A stretch of 64,000 nucleotides of DNA, taken from the NCBI GenBank assembly GCA_016617855.1, contig JAECUM010004348.1, forward strand, positions 1-64,000, read 5' to 3'. Below, one piece after another: positions 22,489 to 34,483 of this stretch (its first letter is position 1; each line of letters begins with the position of its first letter). Position numbers and translations under genes: made by a program. The notes below the pieces were generated by a model. The model did no database searches, was not told the origin of the DNA, and was given only the letters and a program-made list of their open reading frames with translations. The DNA is from Megalonaias nervosa. Taxonomy: Eukaryota; Mollusca; Bivalvia; Unionida; Unionidae.

Positions 22489-23589
22489 TCACACCAATAT
22501 GTCGTCGACTATACACGCGACATTTGGTAAGCCCTCAAAATTTTCATCCATTTTCATTTGAAATATGTCTTGTGAACTTTTTATACTAAAAGGTAACCTA
22601 AGATATCGGTACTGTCTGAAAGGCGTTCTGAATGTAGTTAGGCATGAAGATTCGTCTTCAAGTTTCACACTCCAGTAGCCATGTGTACAGTCTAACGTGC
22701 TAAAGTACTTGGCATTGGTTAGTTTAGTTGTGACATCATCAATTGTTAGCATAGGATAGTGGGGCCTAAGGATTGAATCGTTTAATGCCGTTGGGTCTAG
22801 GCAAATACGCAATTTACCCAATTTCGGTTTCTCAGTTATTACAAGGGAGTTGACCCAATCAGTGGGTTCTGTGACCCTTTCAATAATTTTGCACTCTTCC
22901 ATTCTTGTGAGTTCTTTAAGCTTTGACTTTAATGCTTCTGGTACCCTTCGTGGGGGGTTTACTACTGGTACTGCATCGGGTTTAAGATGCAGCTTGCACT
23001 CACTGGGAAACAGACCTATTCCCTGAAATAGGTCACTGTATGTACTTGTAACAGCTGATTTTTCTAAGCCAGACCCATTATCAATTACGTAAGTCAGCTG
23101 GACTAACTGTAAGTCAAGTGAAGTTTGAAGGCTAATGAGAGCTGCGGCTTGACTATCTACAACATAAAAGTATGTTTTTACAGTTTTGCCGTTGTGTGAG
23201 CTGGAAAGCGTTATCTTGCCCACTACTGAAATCAAATCCCCTGTGTATGATACAAGCTTACTGTCGGGGCAGGGTGGTATTAAGGGGTCTTTAATATTGA
23301 GTGTTTTGTACAACGCTGGTGGAAGAATGTTTACTTGTGACCCGGTATCTATTTTAAATTTATATGGAGTTTGGGAAGGGCCAGTACGTAACTGGACAAA
23401 TGCATGGTCTGGAGGTGAGAGAGATGAATGCCTTACCGTATCTATGTAAAATTCCTTGTCATTATGTGTATTCCGTGCATTGTTAACACTCCCGTTATAA
23501 TCAAATCCCTGGGCACTGTTCGATATATTATGCACAGTTTTGGATCTGCACATTTTTGCAAAATGATTAAGTTGCCACATTGTCTGCAA
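22489..23589 (-). pseudogene. Gypsy protease and reverse transcriptase, broken
   Basis: The protease active-site motif is seen as KIDTGSQVNILP. The RT shows LDCTHGYWSVKLEDES (first catalytic Asp block) and IVDDILV (the YVDD-type motif with Ile before VDD), then stops at about 22489. The rest of the palm (22265-22488) has no long open frame. Its start overlaps gag in another frame within the second zinc knuckle, which suggests a 1-nt frameshift in an originally continuous gag-pol frame. Confidence 0.9.
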
Positions 23590-24407
23590 GTCACACCTCT
23601 AGCTGGACACAGCAAGTTGTTCGACTGGTGGTTCCTGTTTCCACAATTCCCACATGGTTTGTGTGTTGTGAACTGATTGGGCCTTGCACCATTGTGATGT
23701 TGGGTCTGATGTGTCTGCATTGACTTCAGGAATTGTTGCCAGTGGTATCCCCTGGGTTTGTTTCCACCGTGTGCCTGCGCTCTGTTTTTACTTTTATCTA
23801 CAGCGTCTACATCCTTGTTTGGCAAGCCGTTTGAAATAGACATCGATTTCAATTGCTGCTGACAATATTCAATGTTTTGAATGATCTGGATAGCTTTGTC
23901 TAATGTCAACTTATCACCTTCATTAATCAGTTTCTCTCGGACTCTCTGACTGTTCGTCCCAAATACAATTCTATCCCTTATCATATCATGGGGATCATGA
24001 AAGTTGCAGTCTCTGGCTTTCAGTCTTAGCCGTGTGATGTAGGAATCAATTGATTCCGCTCCTTGCACTTCCATATTGAAATGATATCGCACAAATATGG
24101 GGTTTAACTTTGGTTGCACGTGTGCCTTGAAATGGTCATAGAATGTTTGGAGCTTCTTCGCATCTTCATTTGAAATATCAGCCCACATTTGGTAGACGTC
24201 TCTCCCTTTGTCCCCAACCCACAACAAAAGATCTGACACTTTTTCAGCTTCTTTTTTTTCTTTAAGCAGTCCATTAAAAATCAAAGTGATATGTAGTTTA
24301 AACTTTTCCCACTGTTCCAGCAAGTTCGTAGCCTCCCAGTCCATGACTGGTGGCAGAATACCGCTTAAATCCATGGTTGATTTTTTCAGATCTTCACTAA
24401 TGCACAC
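23442..24407 (-). pseudogene. Gypsy gag with zinc knuckles, frameshifted at its end
   Basis: Begins near DLSGILPPVMDWEATNL and contains a retrotransposon Gag core (WADISNEDAKKL, then YFN-like RYHFNMEVQGAESIDSY, then RDRIVFG). A Cys/His-rich tail follows (CGNCGNRNH ... CRQCG). The second knuckle is completed only in the neighbouring frame, so the frame shifts near 23565. Gag packages the element RNA into particles. Confidence 0.88.
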
Positions 24408-24464
24408 ACTTTTTACTCTTTGCGCAACTCCAAGTTAATGCACTAATCCAACTTAATGCGCCAG

Positions 24465-24481
24465 TCCCACTTCTGACACCA
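24465..24481 (-). other. Primer-binding site, tRNA-Leu type
   Basis: Immediately inside the 5' LTR the minus strand reads TGGTGTCAGAAGTGGGA, complementary to the 3' end of a eukaryotic tRNA-Leu (…TCCCACTTCTGACACCA). Confidence 0.85.
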
Positions 24482-24684
24482 TGTTGGCGTTTCTTGTCCT
24501 AAACTATCACAAGTGAGATGTATATATTGAAACAGACACAAGCGTGTTGCTTCCAAGACTTTATTTCTCAGAGTGACTCATATAGGCAAACCACACAGCG
24601 GGTCCCTAACAGCGCATGCGTATATACATTGGAGAAAGATGTACACATGATGTAGATTGTATAGTCCATTTCAATAATACAACA
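24482..24684 (-). repeat. 5' LTR of the gypsy element
   Basis: 203 bp, about 96 percent identical to 19744-19945 by eye. In element orientation it is the promoter-bearing LTR. Confidence 0.93.
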
Positions 24685-24716
24685 CCTACAACAACAAGAA
24701 CAAGAACAACAACTTT
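24685..24716. repeat. (AAC)n-like SINE-tail sequence at retrotransposon junction
   Basis: CCTACAACAACAAGAACAAG resembles the 3' tail of SINE family A (TTAAACCCTACAACAACAAC), and the left flank of the LTR element ends CATTAAACCCTAC. The element appears to have inserted into a SINE tail. Confidence 0.55.
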
Positions 24717-24783
24717 CAGGCTTTCCAGAGCAAATTTGAGCAACTTGGGCACTTCGCAATGTACATTTACAATGTGCAGTTGT

Positions 24784-24930
24784 TGTTGTAAGGTTTAATG
24801 TCATTTTCAGCACAAGATATACATGGCGGCCGGTATAAATGGTGGAGGAAGAACCCAGGAAAACCCTGGAAAGAACCACCGACCAACGAGAAGCTACTGG
24901 CAAGCTTTCTCATATACCCACATTCAGGGG
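24784..24930 (-). mobile_element. SINE family A, 5'-truncated copy
   Basis: On the minus strand it has the body GTGGGTATATGAGAAAGC, GTTGGTGGTTCTTTCC and ACCATTTATACCGGCCGCCA, but lacks the tRNA-like head. Confidence 0.75.
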
Positions 24931-26360
24931 TCACGCTACCAGGCGAAGTGGGCAATTAAGTCGCCTAAAAAATGTAAACTTCACCTTCTTCTGTTAGGAA
25001 AGCGAAAACGACTTCACCCTGCGATTTTTTTAGAGGTACATTGACAAATTATACCTTTTGAGATGTCCTCTCATCTTAGGCAGGTTTATTCTAGTATTGT
25101 GTTGTAGCGAAAGGTATTCTTCAAACCATCGGTAGCTAAGCATAGTTTTGATATCAGTTACGCTGACAAACATCCTCTTGCACCTTCACAGGCATGTGTT
25201 TTGATAGCTGATTGACCATTAACCATTTCCCGAGTTGGCAACTAAGGCCCCCTATCACTACCCGATTTATGCATGTTATCCTTCGATGACAAAAACATTC
25301 AAACTTGTGTTCCGAAACTTTAACAATAGTATGTATCTAGCAGTTTGTGTTTTAAGAATAAAATCGGTGATCTGGATATTTTAACTGCCTCTTGTACACT
25401 ATTTCGTCATAAAATTAGATTGAAACTGTAAGTGTACCAGTAACGGAAAAAATGGCGGACATCGCTATATCTGGAAAGTACCAGTTTATTAGATTGTTTT
25501 TTGTCGTAAATCATCGAGCAAATATATTCAGAAAAATATACAATTCATAGAAAGCAAAGCCTAGGTATTATGTTATTCAAGATTTAACTTTTAAAATGCA
25601 ATTATATAGGTCAGAAACGTATGAGACAATGCTATGTTGTGGAATTGGCGATAAGCATTGTATGGTCAAAGTTGTTTTCTGACGTGAATCGTATTTGTGA
25701 AAATACAGAAAAAAGCTGCAAAGCAGATAATATTTAATCAATACCTAAAATTAATACAAGTACATAGACAACTAAATAAACCATAAATTTACAATCCTAT
25801 CATGGACTGTTATAATGAAGCTATATAAAGTGAGTGATTACATTACGAAAACCCCTTCTTCTAAAAATAGATGCACTCACGTCTGTGTTGATTCGGTTGG
25901 AAAGAGGGTTTAGTTCATATACTGACTATAAATGAGCCATGTCTGTAATTTTATGCATTTTAGTGTGTCATGTATGAATAGTTACGGTAATGTTTTATCT
26001 GCAACAAAGAAATGAGGACACTTGTGCATTTGCCCTCATGTACATGGTACAGGGGTTGTGTCAAATGCATTTAGAAATCTTTGAAAGTGCCATTATTGTG
26101 AACTTCTAAAAAGTATTTTAAAAAAATAAATACAAAAATATAAAAAAAATTGATTAAGGGTAGTTGATTAAGCATTTTTACCAGCTTTCAATTACAATAA
26201 TGTAATCTTGTTACTCAGTTAAATTTTGTTAAAATGCAGTTTCTATTATTCTTTATTAGTCAAAAGCCAAAATAATTAAGAAAATTTTCTACTAGAAAAT
26301 AAAGTATTGCTTAAATCCAGTGTTAAATGCAAATATGAATTCAAATAAGAGAACACACAT
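24931..26360. other. Intronic sequence, no exon seen
   Basis: AT-rich with no long open frame. A low-CpG background continues; no repeat shared with the rest of the window was recognised. Confidence 0.4.
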
Positions 26361-26362
26361 TA

Positions 26363-26419
<57 letters not shown>
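26363..26419. repeat. (TA)n microsatellite
   Basis: About 28 uninterrupted TA dinucleotides. Confidence 0.97.
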
Positions 26420-26421
<2 letters not shown>

Positions 26422-26528
26422 CGTTTCTTGCTTCACGTCCACTTCTCCCTGTTGAGATCTCTCTTCTCCCTGTTCTGCCCAGAAGGAGAAGTCACTTTCC
26501 CTAAAATTCAAGTTTAGCTTGACCTCTG

Positions 26529-26632
26529 CACATTGGCTGAGCCTGAGACTCGAACCCACGCAAACAGAGGTGATATGGCAGTGATCCGTAACGGTGAGCG
26601 CTTTAAACCACTCGGGCACTCGGAGGCCCCAA
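26529..26632 (-). mobile_element. SINE family A, head-only fragment
   Basis: On the minus strand: GGGGCCTCCGAGTGCCCGAG, then GTGGTTTAAAGCGCTCACCG, then B box GGGTTCGAGTCTCAGGCTC. It ends just after the tRNA-like head, at GCCAATGTG; the body and tail are missing. Confidence 0.8.
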
Positions 26633-27894
26633 AATGTGCAGTAATAACTGTAATAGTTCTGATTTTTATCAAAGCTTGTCTAACATTTGTGAAATTTTTT
26701 AAGATCTATTTGTAAATTTGTTAGGTATTGCAATTAGTCTTTTAAATTTTTAATTGTAATTGGCTGTGTATTATTCCTTGATTACAGTAGTATAGATTTA
26801 ATTTTACATTTGACTTTACAACATTACAATTTTTATAATTTCATTACTGCCTTGTGCATCTTTCCAGGTCTCTTCATTCAGACGGTACATCAGTAAGAGT
26901 CACAACCACTTTGTTTTGCCTCAGATCTGCCCCATAGCAATGTTAACAATTTACATCAAATGGATTTTGTCATAAACCACATTATTGTTAGCCTCAGTAA
27001 TGATTTTGCAAATGTAAGCATACTTAGTTACTATATATCAAGGTTGATATCATAATCCAGCACACAGTATGTATAGCTTAATCTATTGTTTGTACTTGTT
27101 TCCTGTTACAGTTTCCTTTATCCTCATTGCATTCACTGGTGACAAGGCAGATGACACTATGAAGCTAAAACTGATATGACTCATATACATATACATTGAC
27201 ATGTGTGACTGATGATTTATTTCCACATCTTTCATTTTCATTTTCTTATAAAATTATTATGCAGTACAACATGCTGGACTTGTCTTATTCATACTTTATG
27301 CTTATATTTATAGCAGTTAACATTTTTTCACATTTTTGTCTTTTTGAAATTAGTTTTTGGTCTGTAAACATATTGAAAAGTACAAAATAAAGATTGATAC
27401 ACATGTATAGTGAAAGGCAAAAGTAATGGCTAATTCAGTAAGTTAAGAGATGTGTTAACATGAAGGAGACTTGATGGCAGTGTTCTTTTGCAAAATGAAC
27501 AGAAATGTTGATAACACACATCATATTGGCCCTATTACAGTTGGTCTAACTTTGAATCAGCTAGATGTTATGGAGAAAGGTATGTTGTTGTTGACTGATT
27601 AAATTGATCAGAATGACAACTTGCATTTACTGATTGAATAACTTGCATTGTATATCAGTATATAATCAGTGGCAATTAGTATAATCACATTTTCAGTTTC
27701 TCATTTAAATGATATAAAAAAGCCTGTGCAAGACCATCCCCCATTGTTATAATTGTTTTATTACTTTGATTAGGCATGCACATTCAGTGGAGGTGGGAGG
27801 GGAGTGCATTTTATTAGCCTATTGTAAAGAAAGTGCTTATGTATGGAAGTGAAACTATACATGCATTAATATGCAGATTTTAATACACCTTCAG
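26633..27894. other. Intronic sequence, no exon seen
   Basis: AT-rich, with only short open frames lacking splice context or similarity. Confidence 0.4.
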
Positions 27895-28345
27895 CATAAC
27901 TTGCAGAATTAGCCAATTGTGTCTTAACCTTTACTAACTTGTAGAACTAGCCAGTTGTCTTAACCCTTTACTAACTTGTAGAATTAGCCAGTTGTTTTAA
28001 CCCTTTACTAACTTGTAGAATTAGCTTGTTGTCTTAACCCTTTACTAACTTGTAGAATTAGCTTGCCTGAATTGCCTGAACCTTTTACTAATTTGCAGAA
28101 TTAGCCAGTTGTCTTAACCCTTTACTAACTTGTAGAATTAGCCAGTTGTCTTAACCCTTTACTAACTTGTGGAATTAGCTTGTTGAATTGTCGGAACCTT
28201 TTACTAATTTGCAGAATTAGCCAGTTGTCTTAACCCTTTACTAACTTGTAGAATTAGCCAGTTGTGTCTTTACCCTTTATTAACTTGCAGAATGTGCCAA
28301 TTGTGTCTTAACCATATATAAATTTGTAAATTTAGCCAATTGTAC
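27895..28345. repeat. 37-bp minisatellite, about 12 units
   Basis: Units of CCCTTTACTAACTTGTAGAA plus TTAGCCAGTTGTCTTAA with variants. Some units contain an extra TTGAATTGCC segment, giving a higher-order pattern in which two variants alternate. Confidence 0.92.
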
Positions 28346-29489
28346 CGTAACTTTTTACTAACTTCATACTTGTTTTGTTATGATCAGCTCTGAATAAGAT
28401 GTGGTTATCACAAACAAACAAATTGTACTCATAATGGCTGAGGAAGACTAGGATGTTACTAGTTTTTGCTGGTATAGCATTTCTATTTTAATTGCCTCAA
28501 ATATCTAATATTAAATGGTGCATTTTTCAGGGGTGGGATGGGGATGTGGTGAACCTCTACAGCCACCTAACCATTTTGAATTGTACTGTGTTTTGCATAG
28601 TGAAACCTTTATATAAAGGAAAATAATGTGAATACACCATTTTGTCCTTTATGAACAGGTGTATTTTATGAAGTAAAAAATAAAAGTGAAATTAGGGAAA
28701 GGGTTGGATAAATATTATCCTCGTTAGCAGGTGTTCTGTATATGGCAGTGTCTACAAATCAGGATTGACTATACTGTGTTTATGGGTATGATGTTCTTAT
28801 CCCCATTTCCACACACCCACACTGTATGCCCTCATGGCTTATGAACTGCTTTTTTTTAGGTTAAATTTATGGATATTTCTTTTATTACATGTGCCCCCCC
28901 ATTCCCCCTCCCTCATGCCCAAATTTTAATTGTTAACATTAAACTTCCATTCACATGGCTCTATACTATCACATCTAAATGTCCCCAGATAGAAACTATG
29001 TTTATTATTGGAAAAGGACAAAGGAACTTGATAAAATATTTTGCACTCCAGACTTTGCAACAGATGGTTGGTAGCTTAGTCAGGTTGCATAACATCTGTC
29101 AATAATATGTAAACAAGAAAGAAAAGGCAATAACTAGTTAAAGCTTATGAATTACAACATTGTACTGGATAACCAAGGTAAATAAGGAATCTGTCTTTAT
29201 CAAGAACTTCATCTAAACAAAGGAAATTTAATTTCAACCTTGAGAGTTGTTTGTTATTTTACTATCATTTTATTCCAAGAAGTGGCCATTTTCTTTCATT
29301 TTTCTGTTTTTTCATTCTACCATACATTGTTTGGTTCAGTCTTCTATCTTTCATTCTTTGTCTTCATCTTTCGTTGGGCAACAAGCCATATATGCCATGT
29401 TTTTGATCCTGTTTTGATCATGCTTGAAATATAGGTTTATATCATCAATAAATAGTTCAGATAAATTTGAATATGACTGCAATTTCTGT

Positions 29490-30410
29490 ATTAATGAATT
29501 GATCTTGTCTCTGATTGGCTGAACTTGCCATGCTGAGGTCCATATTGCTTTGATACTTCTCCTGGATTGTTTATCTTATTAACAAAGTATTATCAAAGAT
29601 TCCTTGTGATGTTGAGTTGTCCTCCTGTAAATAACACTGGTGCCAGTCTGACAGCTATTGTTTTTTTTTCTACCATTTTGAAAATCTTGTTAGCTGTGCT
29701 GGGCATAGACCAGAAGAGTTTATGGGATGGCCTATTATATGTCTTCCATCATTGATCTGTTCCATGGCACAAGTTTGTTATCACCACTTGTCCTAAATCA
29801 GGGGCATCCAACCATTTTGGGCCGGGGTTCAAGACAGATTAAATGCTTAATGTTGCATGTTCAGTTCCTTATAACTAATTTTATATATTAGTTAAAATGC
29901 ATCTTTTAAGGACTACCTATATGGCCATGGGCATGCCTGTCTTAAACTACTTGGAGGTTTGCCACAAAACGTTACACATATGTTCATTCTAAATTTTGTT
30001 GTTCCTCTGTGAAAATGGTGCTGCTTGGACATCCAATATGGACACAACAGTGGCCATTGTGATAGTCTTGTTATAGCTTCTTCAGAATGAATAGTAAATA
30101 AAATTGGCATTTAGACTAATGTTTAATTGTTTCTAAATAAGACTGGTGCCTATCAAATATCTAGTAATGCCACTACAGCAGCCATCATGAAAATCTCGTT
30201 ATTGCTAGTCCTTCTGAACAGAAAGTCATATCATATAGATTTTCACAAAGAGACATCCTATAAAGTCTTCATGAAGTTGATCATAAATGAAAATGGTGCC
30301 AACTGTACTTCCAAATCTTGGAAATCTTTTGTTGAAAATAGAAAGGTTTTCAACTTGCATTTAATATTTTTAAAAACAAGACAGTTATGATTCTAAAGTA
30401 TGCTCATTTT
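29490..30410. repeat. Degenerate ~145-bp satellite, array 2
   Basis: Several decayed units with AATGGTGCTGCTTGGACATC, CCAATATGGACACAACAG and CATCATGAAAATCTCGTTAT, matching the units near 8640, 37330 and 49000. A hAT-like terminal sequence, CAGGGGCATCCAACC, near 29800 interrupts it. Confidence 0.65.
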
Positions 30411-30603
30411 GGATTAGAATCGAAAAATCAGTTGATCATCAGCATTTGTAAAAACAAAATGGATTGTTTGCTGTGTCAGGTATGTATTCTCAGACTCCCT
30501 CAGTGACCAGTCCAGCACTGGATTATCTTTCTACATTTTGTATGTTAATCTTTGAAACCAATAAATACATGTAATGATTATTTGTGGGTTTTTTCCCTTT
30601 CAG

Positions 30604-30867
30604 ATGCGCAGAGTGATCAGGCACCTGTTCGAAAGGAAACATATCAGGTGAATGTGGAGACACAGCAAGCACGAAGTGAATTAATGGAATCTATGAAACA
30701 GCTTAAACGGCCTGCAGCACAAGACTTTATCAAGTGCACGCAGAGTATAATTGATCGCCTTTACCAATGCTCAGACCAAGGTAACAGTGGGCAGGAAATG
30801 GCTGAACTCACACAGGACTTTTATCAGGGGATGGCTGACAGAATGTCCACAAATCTACTGTACAAAG
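30604..30867 (+). CDS. RABGEF1: RABGEF1 coding exon 3: start of helical bundle
   Basis: 264 bp between TTTCCCTTTCAG and the donor GTTAGC, entered and left in phase 1. It encodes about residues 105-192, a mostly helical segment (VETQQARSELMESMKQLK, QDFIKCTQSIIDRLYQ, MAELTQDFYQGMADRM). This is the position of the helices that precede and pack on the VPS9 domain in Rabex-5. The block LTQDFYQGMADRM corresponds to the conserved AQDFYHN-like helix of the family. Confidence 0.93.
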
Positions 30868-32867
30868 GTTAGCGGGTTACTGAAAACAGCTAAAAGTGAC
30901 TCAGCTTTGCAGAACACTAGTATTTAGGAGGCATTACATTAAAACAAATATACTCTGGCATCTTAAAAGTATTTATAATGGTGATGACAATTCCAGTTGC
31001 AAAGTCTGGCAAAGATGATGAAGTGAAAATAGTCTCAGAATTGGAGTTCATGTTCATTTGCAGTGTAAAATTTGAGGTCAGCATATTTATGTGACAATAA
31101 GCCCATGCATGATGATAAAACCATTTCCATTTTTACACAGTATTGGCCCATATTTAGTAAAGGTATCACTCTGACAAAAAGCTCACTCTGCCAACTATTT
31201 GAACATTTTGATGAAGAAATTTTTGTATAGACACCACCAGAGAAGATCTTGGACTTTTCATATAACAGATTTTGACCCATGTTTTAAGTAATTTACATAT
31301 TTTTCCTTTATCTTGTTTTATGTTTATACAATTCACAGAATTTTAACATCTTTAGCTTTTTACTGTGAAGCACTTTGAATTCATTGGGTTCCAATTTTCA
31401 TGGTTTTCTTGGGAGAGCCAGACCACAAATTTAAAGTCACAACGAAATATCTACCAAGCTGACATCCCCCCACCATCATCTGCAATGGAAAGGCATCGCC
31501 TGCTTCTTTCTGTTTTAATATCATGACTACCAGGAGTGCAGAGAATGTGAAGTATACATTAGGATAAGTACATGAATGATGAGGAACGATGGAACTAATT
31601 GATTACAGTTTATTTCTAATGCAAAATTTCGTCAAGATGAAAAGTCATGTAAGCTTGTATATGAAGTATATTCAGATTTACTCACTTTCCTTGTCATTGT
31701 CTATTTCCCAAAGCACATACTGTTCCCATTTATAGACATATTTGTACATATCAACTAACTGTTAAATAAACAGCAATTAGTCCTGCTTTCTCAAAGCTCT
31801 TTTAAATCAGGTCTGTCCAGAGTCCTATTTTGTCACGTGTGCAGACAAGCCACTTAGCATGAATTGGCTTAAGGATAGCCATGACTTAATCTCAGTGTCT
31901 CATCTCCACTGTCTGTATCTTTGCAGTTTATGTTTTGTGCTTTTTGTAACAATTCCTTCAGCACTATCCATCACAGTAAGTGCAGTAATAACACTGGCAT
32001 TCATCGGAACTTTATGGATCCAGTTTTGGACTACAAGGTCAGGGTCACCCAGAAACGGGGTTTCCATGGAGTTTTTGGGGTTGGGTAATTTTCCAACAAA
32101 AGAGGATTACAATCCTTGGCATTGTTCTGATACCTAATACCTAATTTTTGAGTACTTTATGCTTTGATAGCAGTCTTTAAGAACACATGAAAACCTAATT
32201 ACCTTACATTACAGTAGTGGTATTAAATGTGTTAACTCAGACATGTGGAAAAAGAAGTAGGCATTTTCTTTAAGATCTTAGTATTTATGCCAGAGTTAGT
32301 GGTGAATAATGTAGGTAATAAATTTAATAACTGCAGTATAGATTATGTCTGTTTACTCACATATGTGTGGAAATGATTGTCAATATAATTGTGTACAGAG
32401 ACATATACATGTTTTTTGTGTGTGTGTTGTAAATGATAGATCTACAAAATTAGGTACCCATGAATATGTACTTTTTACCCAGACCACAAAATTTGAAATG
32501 TTTGTGTTCCAAAAGATTTTGTGCAATTCTTTTATTTTGTAAAATAGCACTGCTTTATATTGGTACCATGTAGCCATTATTATGTTGAACACTAACTACC
32601 CACCTACCTACCTTTTGGCCAAAATACCATACCTTGTACACTCAGGCACAAAATTTCATTCCATCATTTGGCATATGAACTGTCCTCACTTGGAAACTGC
32701 AAAATCATTAGAAATACTGCAAGATTCAGCATTCCAAAATCGCCACCTTTGTTATTCCAAAATAAAAATTAGTTTTTACATGTATAATAACTCTTACTCT
32801 GAAAAGAATAAATTTTTTGTGTCCAAGAAAATGATATTAATTAGGTTCAACAAATTTGTATGCCAAC
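30868..32867. other. Intronic sequence, no further exon seen
   Basis: Part of the 3.4-kb intron between coding exons 3 and 4. It has short open frames only; none combines good splice sites with similarity. Confidence 0.5.
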
Positions 32868-33705
32868 CTCAGATGTGGAAATGACATAAAGAGAAACCCA
32901 TTTTGTAAAATGATGGTCAGGATCCATGAAGTGCCATCATGCTGTGTATCATATTGTGCCGTACAGGGAAACCCAGTGTATAAAATGATGGTCAGGGTCC
33001 ACAGAGTGCCATCATGCTGTGCAACATATTGTGCTGTACAGGGAGCCCTTGCTATAAAATAATGGTTAGAATCCACATGATGCCATCATGCTAAGTAACA
33101 TATTGTGCCATACAGGGAACTCTTGCTATAAAATGATGGCCAGGATCCACAGGATGGCATCATGCTATGTAACATATTGTGCCATACAGGGAACCCTTGT
33201 TATAAAATGATGGTCAGGATCCACAGGATGCCATCATGTTATGTAACATATTGTGCCATACAGGGAACCCTTGCTATAAAATGATGGTCAGGATCCACCG
33301 GATGCCATCTTGTTGTGTAACATATTGTGCCATACAGGGAACTTAGTGTATAAAATGATGGTCAGGATCCAGAGGGTGCCATCATGCTATGTAACGTATT
33401 GTGCCATACAGGGAAACCCATTGTATAAAATGGTGGTCAGGATCCACAGGATGCCATCATGCTATGTAACATATTGTGTCATACAGGGCAACCCAGTGTA
33501 TAAAAAGATGGTCAGGGTCCAGAGTGTGCCATTATGCTATGTAACATATTGTGCAATACAGGGAATCCTTGCTATAAAATGATGATCAATGTCCACAGAG
33601 TGCCATCATGCTATGCCACATATTGTGCCATACAGGGAACCCTTGCTATGAAATGATGATTGGGGTCCACAGGATGCCATCATGCTAAGTGTATATTAGG
33701 GCTTA
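32868..33705. repeat. 74-75-bp minisatellite, about 11 units
   Basis: Unit: AAAATGATGGTCAGGATCCA, CAGGATGCCATCATGCTATG, TAACATATTGTGCCATACAG and GGAACCCTTGCTAT. Variants with 75 bp keep a frame open for short stretches, which explains apparent small ORFs here. Confidence 0.93.
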
Positions 33706-33899
33706 CATGAGCAAGAATTGTCCATTGTAGGAATCATACCTTTGTATATAGTTTTCTGTGTTCAAACTTTGTCAGAACATGGAAAGATTTTTTTTCTCAT
33801 CTAAATGGTCAGATTCTTTCAGTAAATGTAATGATCTAGGCAAACTACATAACTGTATGTTTGCTTATTTTCACTCATAATCAAGATTAAAATGTGTAA

Positions 33900-33950
<51 letters not shown>
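33900..33950. repeat. (TA)n microsatellite
   Basis: About 25 TA dinucleotides, followed by CTTGTATACAAGTTGAG. Confidence 0.97.
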
Positions 33951-33951
<1 letters not shown>

Positions 33952-33956
33952 TTGTA

Positions 33957-34135
33957 TACAAGTTGAGTTAAACTGCAAGCAGCATAGATCTTGCTCTGTT
34001 ATTGCATAATACACCAGAAGATCAGAGACTTTGTTGTTTTGTTCTGCTGATTACTCATAACAAATGTCATAGACTCAGATCTGCCAGCACATTATGCAGC
34101 AGCAGATTTGGGTCTGTGCAGTGTGCCATTTGACG
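33957..34135. mobile_element. Palindromic MITE, family P (copy 2)
   Basis: Starts ACAAGTTGAGTTAAACTGCA, with GCATAGATCTTGCTCTG and CAGATCTGCCAGCACATTA inside, as in the copies near 11112 and 37122. Its right end has decayed. Confidence 0.5.
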
Positions 34136-34255
34136 ACTGTACTGACCCATTAGATTTCTGTAATTTCTAATGAAACACAAACTTATGTCATTGAAGTCAA
34201 CTATGACTAATCTGCTTATATGTAAAATCAATTTTATCCCAATTTTTTATTACAG

Positions 34256-34483
34256 AAGTGAGTGCTGAATTGAGTGAGACACTGCTGGACAGAGCAGAGA
34301 AGTATATGATGGTGAAGATGTATGGCAACACATTCTGCCCACCCACGACAGATGATGAGCAGAAGGACCTGAAGATCCAAACACAGATCCGGAATCTACA
34401 CTGGGTAACGGCTCAGCAGCTGGATACACCAATTAATGAGCAAGATCCACAGGTCCGCAACTTAGTTGATCAGGCAATTACAG
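34256..34483 (+). CDS. RABGEF1: RABGEF1 coding exon 4: helical bundle into VPS9
   Basis: 228 bp, acceptor TTTTTATTACAG, donor GTAACA, phase 1 to phase 1. It encodes about residues 193-268. It carries [20 protein letters not shown] and [19 protein letters not shown], the strongly conserved helix and C-P-x-T-T-D-D-E-x-K-D-L block at the bundle/VPS9 boundary of Rabex-5. The segment [18 protein letters not shown] begins the VPS9 catalytic domain. Confidence 0.95.

Larger units (their letters stand above)
19739..24689 (-). mobile_element. Ty3/gypsy-type LTR retrotransposon, full length but broken
   Basis: A 4,941-bp element (19744-24684) flanked by a perfect 5-bp duplication CCTAC (19739-19743, 24685-24689). 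Two ~202-bp LTRs start TGTTG and end CAACA. Next to the 5' LTR (right side, since the element reads on minus) is a primer-binding site for tRNA-Leu, and next to the 3' LTR a polypurine tract. Gene order gag, protease, reverse transcriptase, RNase H, integrase marks Ty3/gypsy. The coding region changes frame several times and has stops, so it is inactive. Size, LTR length and primer type recall the Steamer-like/Mag group in molluscs (inference). It lies antisense in the RABGEF1 19-kb intron. Confidence 0.92.
11563..30603 (+). other. RABGEF1 19-kb intron
   Basis: Bounded by a GTTAGA donor and a TTTCCCTTTCAG acceptor. It carries a 44-bp minisatellite with a SINE inside it, a family C SINE, a pogo-like element with a nested SINE, a MITE, an antisense LTR retrotransposon, SINE fragments, a TA microsatellite, a 37-bp minisatellite and satellite array 2. 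No other host exon is convincing in it. Confidence 0.8.

Noticed and set aside
27895..28345. Possible CRISPR array
   Set aside because: Regular ~37-bp periodicity but head-to-tail units with no unique spacers; eukaryotic minisatellite.
29800..29850. hAT element end (CAGGGGCATCCAACC)
   Set aside because: Only one end could be found, with no partner or duplication, so it was not annotated as an element.
33310..33582. 90-codon frame in the 75-bp array
   Set aside because: Open only because the unit length is divisible by 3 in this part of the array.
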